Shown here: one piece after another, positions 60,023-64,000 of the stretch
Position numbering within the stretch: position 1 is the stretch's first letter
How the letters are laid out: each line of letters starts with the position of its first letter
NCBI GenBank assembly: GCA_944322095.1
Contig: CALUNU010000014.1
Location: 1 to 64,000 of the forward strand
DNA from: an uncultured Alloprevotella sp.
Lineage (GTDB): Bacteria; Bacteroidota; Bacteroidia; Bacteroidales; Bacteroidaceae
DNA: 64,000 nucleotides
Direction of reading: 5' to 3'
Translations under genes and position numbers: made by a program
Notes under the pieces: generated by a model
Seen by the model: only the letters and a program-made list of their open reading frames with translations
Databases searched by the model: none
What the model was told of the DNA's origin: nothing

Positions 60023-60059
60023 ATAAGTTTGACATATTTCTATCTATAAGCATCTGGTT

Positions 60060-60153
60060 TCCGCAGTGCGCGAGCATAGCGGAAGTTCGCAGGCCACCAA
60101 GTGTGCCGAGGACGCGAGGCGCCGCCAGTGCGTGAGCATGAACGGCAGTTCGA
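60060..60153. repeat. Imperfect direct repeat downstream of the polyprenyl synthase gene
   Basis: GCAGTGCGCGAGCATAGCGG with AAGTTCG recurs about 66 bases later as GCCAGTGCGTGAGCATGAAC with GGCAGTTCG. The stretch 60023-60190 has no supported gene and ends in a terminator at 60195-60229, so it may be a long 3' UTR or contain a small RNA. Confidence 0.45.
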
Positions 60154-60194
60154 ACCGAAACATCCATATGATTTAATGTATTTTTAATTGTGAG

Positions 60195-60229
60195 AGAGGG
60201 ACTGTGTGTGAGCATCGTCCCTCTTTTTT
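60195..60229 (+). terminator. Intrinsic terminator
   Basis: AGAGGGAC pairs with GTCCCTCT and is followed by a T-run. It is about 170 bases past the polyprenyl synthase stop. Confidence 0.8.
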
Positions 60230-60283
60230 GTGCCCCTTGGCGTGCCCGTGGCCGCTGAGGGGCTTTTTCGGCCCGCAGGGCGC

Positions 60284-60311
60284 AAAAAAAGGAGGACGCC
60301 CAGCGTCCTCC
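60284..60311 (-). terminator. Terminator of the uvrC-dtd-mazG-deoC operon
   Basis: GGAGGACGC with GCGTCCTCC, loop CCA, then a run of seven T on the minus strand, 22 bases past the deoC stop. Confidence 0.9.
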
Positions 60312-60332
60312 CGGTAAGCGGATGGGAGCGGC

Positions 60333-61256
60333 TCAGAAGGGCTTGCTGTCCGTCCCCGTCACCTCGGCCACGAGCAGGTTGGCCAGGCGGCTCGTGCCCA
60401 GACGGAACAGACCTTCGTCGATCCATTCGCGGCCGAGCAGCTCGTGCACGATGGTGTAGTAGGCGAGGGCGTCGTCCACCGTGCTCAGCCCCCCGGCGGC
60501 CTTGAAGCCGATCTTGGTGCCCGTCAGTTTGTAATACTCCTTGATGGCGCTGCACATGACGTAGGCGGCCTCGGGCGTGGCGGCGGGCTCGATTTTGCCC
60601 GTCGACGTCTTGATGAAGTCGGCCCCGGCGTAGATGGCCAGGATCGAAGCCTTCTTGATGTTGGCCGCCGTTTGCAGGGCACCCGTTTCCAAAATCACTT
60701 TCAGGGGGTGGTCGGCGCAGGCAGCCTTTATCTCGCTGATTTCGTCGCTGCACGTCTCATAGTCGCCGCTGAGGAAAGCGCCCACGCTCAGCACGCAGTC
60801 GATTTCGGTGGCCCCGTCGTGGACGGCAAGGGCCGTTTCGGCCGTTTTCACCTCGATGAACGTCTGTGCCGAGGGAAATCCGCCGGCCACGCAGGCCACT
60901 TCGGTGCCCTCCACTTCGAGCGACTGCGAAACGATTGAGGCAAAGTTGGGATAGACGCAGATGGTGGCCGGCTGGGGCACGTCGGGATGGTCGCCGTAGA
61001 AGGCGTTGACGCGCTCCACGAGGCGCAGCACGCTCTCCTGGCTGTCGGTCACCTTCAGCGTGGTCAGTTCGACGGCGCGCAGCAGCTGTCGCTTCACTTC
61101 GGGCGTGTCGAACGATGCCTTTTTCGCGTCGAGCAGGCGGTGCGTGGCGGCTGCCACCTCTTCGTCGTGCAGGTGCAGGTCAAAGTGCTCACAGGCCTGT
61201 GCAAACTTGCTTTTGAGGCCCTCTTCGTGTTCGTGGTGATGGCTGTGTTCGGTCAT
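60333..61256 (-). CDS. deoC: Deoxyribose-phosphate aldolase
   Basis: The enzyme splits 2-deoxyribose 5-phosphate to glyceraldehyde 3-phosphate and acetaldehyde in nucleoside breakdown. In the 307-residue protein the Schiff-base Lys216 lies in ADFIKTSTGK, the second Lys252 in GFKAAGG, and the acidic Asp153 in EIDCVLS. A His-rich opening (MTEHSHHHEHEEG) is a local oddity that could bind metal. It is the last gene of the uvrC-dtd-mazG-deoC operon, 33 bases after mazG. Confidence 0.95.
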   Translation of the reverse strand: MTEHSHHHEHEEGLKSKFAQACEHFDLHLHDEEVAAATHRLLDAKKASFDTPEVKRQLLRAVELTTLKVTDSQESVLRLVERVNAFYGDHPDVPQPATICVYPNFASIVSQSLEVEGTEVACVAGGFPSAQTFIEVKTAETALAVHDGATEIDCVLSVGAFLSGDYETCSDEISEIKAACADHPLKVILETGALQTAANIKKASILAIYAGADFIKTSTGKIEPAATPEAAYVMCSAIKEYYKLTGTKIGFKAAGGLSTVDDALAYYTIVHELLGREWIDEGLFRLGTSRLANLLVAEVTGTDSKPF

Positions 61257-61289
61257 GATGTATGATGCTTAATGGATGTTGTTCGTTTT

Positions 61290-61637
61290 TCAGCGCCCGT
61301 CGTTGTCGTCGCCGGGACACAGTTTGGGGTTTTGCAGGTGGCGTGTGGCGTCGCGCCGCGTCTTTTTTTCGATGGAGCGGCGAAAAGCCTCCGTGAGATC
61401 CACGCCCGTCTGGTTGGCCAGGCAGATGAGCACCCACAGCACGTCGGCCATCTCTTCCGCGAGGTCGGCTTTTTCGCCCGGCTTGAAGCTTTGCTCGCCA
61501 TACGTGCGGGCCACGATGCGCGCCAGCTCGCCCACCTCCTCGGTGAGGCAGGCCATGTTTGTCAGTTCGCCGAAATAGCGCACGCCGTACGTGTGTATCC
61601 ACGCGTCGACGGCCTTCTGTGCTTCCTCGATGGTCAT
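61290..61637 (-). CDS. MazG-type nucleotide pyrophosphohydrolase
   Basis: A single-domain MazG protein of 115 residues. The metal-binding motifs are visible: 'ACLTEEVGELARIVART' and 'DLAEEMADVLWVLICLAN', i.e. EExxE and ExxD. Single-domain members hydrolyse dNTPs or aberrant nucleotides such as oxidised or halogenated dCTP. The start ATG at 61637 (MTIEEAQKAV) is the family opening; a longer frame starts at 61700 inside the spacer. The gene lies between dtd and deoC in the operon. Confidence 0.88.
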   Translation of the reverse strand: MTIEEAQKAVDAWIHTYGVRYFGELTNMACLTEEVGELARIVARTYGEQSFKPGEKADLAEEMADVLWVLICLANQTGVDLTEAFRRSIEKKTRRDATRHLQNPKLCPGDDNDGR

Positions 61638-61696
61638 AATCGGTTGTTTTTTGTGATGAAAACGGCGCGCCGCGGGGTGGGGCGGTGCGTCGGGGC

Positions 61697-62149
61697 TCAC
61701 TCCTTGTTCTTAGAGTCCATGCAGATGGTTACGGGCCCATCGTTGACGAGCGCCACCTGCATGTCGGCACCGAAGCGGCCCGTGGCTACCTCGCTGCCCA
61801 GCGTCTCGCCGAGGCGGCGCACGAAGTATTCGTAGAGCGGAACGGCTGTTTCGTGCCCTGCCGCGCGTATGTACGACGGGCGGTTCCCCTTCTTGTACGA
61901 CGCCATCAGCGTAAACTGGCTCACCACCAGCGCCCGGCCGCCCACGTCGGCCACCGAGCGGTTCATCACGCCCTCTTCGTCGTCGAAGATGCGCAGGGCG
62001 GCGGCTTTTTTCACGAGCCAGTCGGCGTCGGCCTCGGTGTCGGCCGGCTCGATGCCCAGCAGGATGAGCAGGCCGCGGCCGATGCTCCCCACCGTGGTGC
62101 CCCCGATGCTCACCGAGGCCTCGCTCACGCGTTGCAGTACGGTTCTCAT
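61697..62149 (-). CDS. dtd: D-aminoacyl-tRNA deacylase
   Basis: Dtd removes D-amino acids from wrongly charged tRNA. The 150-residue protein has the two diagnostic motifs SQFTL (77-81) and NDGPVT (136-141), the latter with the cross-subunit Gly-Pro that blocks L-amino acids. The opening [13 protein letters not shown] confirms the start at 62149; the frame continues upstream but only through uvrC. It follows uvrC by 35 bases. Confidence 0.96.
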   Translation of the reverse strand: MRTVLQRVSEASVSIGGTTVGSIGRGLLILLGIEPADTEADADWLVKKAAALRIFDDEEGVMNRSVADVGGRALVVSQFTLMASYKKGNRPSYIRAAGHETAVPLYEYFVRRLGETLGSEVATGRFGADMQVALVNDGPVTICMDSKNKE

Positions 62150-62184
62150 GCGTTTTGCTGTTGTTGTTCGACAAAAATACGAGT

Positions 62185-63987
62185 TTATTCCGAGCTCTCG
62201 CCCGTTTCGTGCAGAATCTTGAAGACGCGGCTGCCCGTGGAGGCGCCCAGCACGTCGCACAGGGCCTGCTCGTCGGCCTCTTTCACGCGTTTGACGCTGC
62301 CAAAGGCCCTGAGCAGTGCCTGTTTGCGCTTTTCGCCCACGCCGGGCAGGGCGTCGAGCTCCGAAGCCGTCTGGCGCTTGCTGCGCTTGTCGCGGTGGAA
62401 CGATATGGCAAAGCGGTGCACCTCGTCCTGCATGCGCGTGAGGAGGCGAAAGAGCGGCTCGTCGGGCTTCATGCCCACCGCCGCCGGCGGGAAGCCATAG
62501 AGCAGTTCGCGCGTGCGGTGGCGGCTGTCCTTGGCCAGACCCGCGATGGGGATGTCGAGGCCCAGTTCGTCGACCACAATGGCGCGTATCGACTCCATCT
62601 GCCCCCGTCCGCCGTCGGCAATGATGAGGCTCGGCAGTTCTCCCCCCTCTTCTTTCAGCCGCGAGTAGCGTCGGCGCACCACTTCCTGCATCGATGCGTA
62701 GTCGTCGGGGCCGCTCACCGTGCGGATGATGTATTTCCGATAGAGCTTCTTCGCAGGTTTCAGTTTTTCGAACACCACGCACGCCGCCACGGCGTCGGCT
62801 CCCTGAATGTTAGAGTTGTCGAAGAGCTCGATGCGCACGGGCAGGCGGTCCAGGCCCAGCGCGGTCTGAATTTCCTTCATGAGCCGCACCGATTTCTGCT
62901 CGGGGTTGAGCTTTTCGGCCTGTTTCAGGCGGTCAAACTTGTATTGCTTCACGTTCAGGCGCGACAGGTCCAGCAGTTTCTTCTTTTCGCCCGCCTTGGG
63001 CACGGTCTGCACGGCCAGCTCCTCGGGGAGTTCCACGTGAAACGGCACAACTATCTCGCGCGACGTGCTGTGGTAGCGCTCGCGCATTTCGACGATGCCC
63101 AGTTTGAGCAGTTCTTCGTCGGTTTCGTCGAGCTTTTTGCGATATTCGAAGGTGAAGGCCTGGTTGATGCAGCCGCGCGTGATGTGCAGGTAGTTGATGT
63201 AGGCCGTTTTCTCGTCGCTCTCGATGTTGAAAACGTCGATGTTGTGGAGCACCGACGAGACAATTTCGCTCCTGGCCTGGAACGTCCGCACGATTTCCAG
63301 CTTCTCCTTCACCGCCTGTGCCTCCTCGAAGCGCAGTTCGGCGGCCAGTTCCATCATTTTTTCTTTCAGCGTGCGGGCCACCTCGGCCGTGTTGCCGCGC
63401 AGAATTTCGCGGCAGCCGTCGATGCAGCGCATGTAGTCGTCGCGGCTCTGGCGGCCCACGCAGGGCCCCTTGCAGTTGTGGATGTGATAGTCGAGGCACA
63501 CCTCATACCTGCCGCCCTTCACACCCTCTTCCGTGAGCGGCTGGCGGCACGGCCGCGGGTGGTAGAGCTGCTTGCACAGGTCGAGCAGCGCATACATCGT
63601 GGGCACGTGGCTGTATGGCCCGTAGTAGGTGGCGCCGCGCGCCTTGCGGTTGCGCGTCTTGAAGATGCGAGGCAGATACTCGTTGGTCACAGCGATCGAG
63701 GGGTACGTCTTGTCGTCTTTCAGCAGGACGTTGTAGCGCGGCTTGTAGCGCTTGATGAGGTTGTTCTCGAGCAAGAGGGCGTCGGCCTCGGTTTTGACGA
63801 CGATGTAGCGGATGTCGCGTATTTTCGTCACGAGCAGTTGCGTCTTGCGCGTCTGCTGCGTCTTGACGAAGTAGGAGCTGACGCGGTTTTTAAGGTTCTT
63901 GGCCTTGCCCACGTAGATGATGGTGCCGCTCTCGTCCAGGTATTGGTAGCAGCCCGGCGCCTCGGGCAGGTTGTGCACGATGCCCAT
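62185..63987 (-). CDS. uvrC: UvrABC excision nuclease subunit C
   Basis: UvrC makes both cuts around a DNA lesion marked by UvrA/UvrB. Visible parts of the 600 residues: GIY-YIG nuclease at the N-terminus ('[20 protein letters not shown]'), a Cys cluster ('[18 protein letters not shown]'), the UVR motif region ('[19 protein letters not shown]'), the RNase-H-like second nuclease ('[19 protein letters not shown]') and helix-hairpin-helix at the end ('[19 protein letters not shown]'). The ATG at 63987 is the last plausible start in the window. The frame stays open to the right edge and family members often begin some residues earlier, so the true start may lie beyond 64000. It heads the operon ending in deoC. 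Confidence 0.95.
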   Translation of the reverse strand: MGIVHNLPEAPGCYQYLDESGTIIYVGKAKNLKNRVSSYFVKTQQTRKTQLLVTKIRDIRYIVVKTEADALLLENNLIKRYKPRYNVLLKDDKTYPSIAVTNEYLPRIFKTRNRKARGATYYGPYSHVPTMYALLDLCKQLYHPRPCRQPLTEEGVKGGRYEVCLDYHIHNCKGPCVGRQSRDDYMRCIDGCREILRGNTAEVARTLKEKMMELAAELRFEEAQAVKEKLEIVRTFQARSEIVSSVLHNIDVFNIESDEKTAYINYLHITRGCINQAFTFEYRKKLDETDEELLKLGIVEMRERYHSTSREIVVPFHVELPEELAVQTVPKAGEKKKLLDLSRLNVKQYKFDRLKQAEKLNPEQKSVRLMKEIQTALGLDRLPVRIELFDNSNIQGADAVAACVVFEKLKPAKKLYRKYIIRTVSGPDDYASMQEVVRRRYSRLKEEGGELPSLIIADGGRGQMESIRAIVVDELGLDIPIAGLAKDSRHRTRELLYGFPPAAVGMKPDEPLFRLLTRMQDEVHRFAISFHRDKRSKRQTASELDALPGVGEKRKQALLRAFGSVKRVKEADEQALCDVLGASTGSRVFKILHETGESSE

Positions 63988-64000
63988 CAGGTAGGCCCGC

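Overview
The window is bacterial and reads as a GC-rich member of the order Bacteroidales, with Prevotellaceae-like features. Evidence: promoters match the Bacteroidetes consensus (TAnnTTTG at -7, some with TTTG at -33); there are fimbrillin-type lipoproteins, a SusC-like TonB receptor, DUF4292 and DUF5689 proteins, a double-ATPase/dehydratase fusion protein, and the gene orders dut-TPR-DUF4292-EnvC, acpP-fabF-rnc and uvrC-dtd-mazG-deoC. CAAAGATAG-type intergenic repeats point the same way. The genus cannot be fixed from the window alone.

Layout. Positions 1-3563 are visibly AT-rich and differ from everything after them. They hold an edge-truncated gene resembling a replication protein, a 53-residue NUMOD3-like protein, a candidate small RNA with its own promoter and terminator, a long structured leader, and three unrecognised genes in tandem. 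This looks like the end of an integrated mobile element and its cargo. From about 3570 onward the sequence is GC-rich chromosome: rhomboid protease and EEP phosphatase (3630-5673), a CDP-glycerol-type polymerase (5764-6924), malate dehydrogenase (7193-8194), aminopeptidase P (8495-10297), the dut/TPR/DUF4292/EnvC operon (11003-15530), dGTPase and tRNA-Arg(CCU) (15689-17193), NhaD, an outer-membrane barrel, an ABM protein and a CoA-transferase (17468-21452), and two glycosyltransferases with recX and comF (21497-24784). Then come an SH3-type secreted protein and an AraC regulator (25666-27286), a 1402-residue dehydratase-activase fusion (27430-31638), a gltX/waaA/rmuC/AspT-type transporter run (31793-37564), a GH20 hexosaminidase (38496-40487) and the rnc/fabF/acpP operon (40698-43799).

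The most distinctive protein-coding locus is 44461-52650: five genes on the minus strand encoding a lipoprotein that fuses a fimbrillin-like domain to a DRGH nuclease, a second fimbrillin-like lipoprotein, a TonB-dependent receptor, a DUF5689/jelly-roll lipoprotein, and an exported EEP phosphodiesterase. Together they look like a cell-surface system that cuts nucleic acid, imports the products and processes them. Housekeeping genes follow: hisS, polA, a polyprenyl synthase and the uvrC-dtd-mazG-deoC operon (54521-63987).

The main non-coding result is a dispersed element of about 350 bp present four times (10352-10703, 37984-38336, 44079-44418, 54070-54421). It carries a central hairpin whose stem changes in a compensating way between copies, has conserved ends, and in three copies lies just downstream of a stop codon in one fixed orientation. 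Two copies are fused to a second palindromic repeat system. A separate repeat with an 84-bp period, carrying a promoter -7 sequence, lies upstream of gltX and of a glycosyltransferase operon. One element copy adjoins what appears to be the broken 5' end of a large surface-protein gene.
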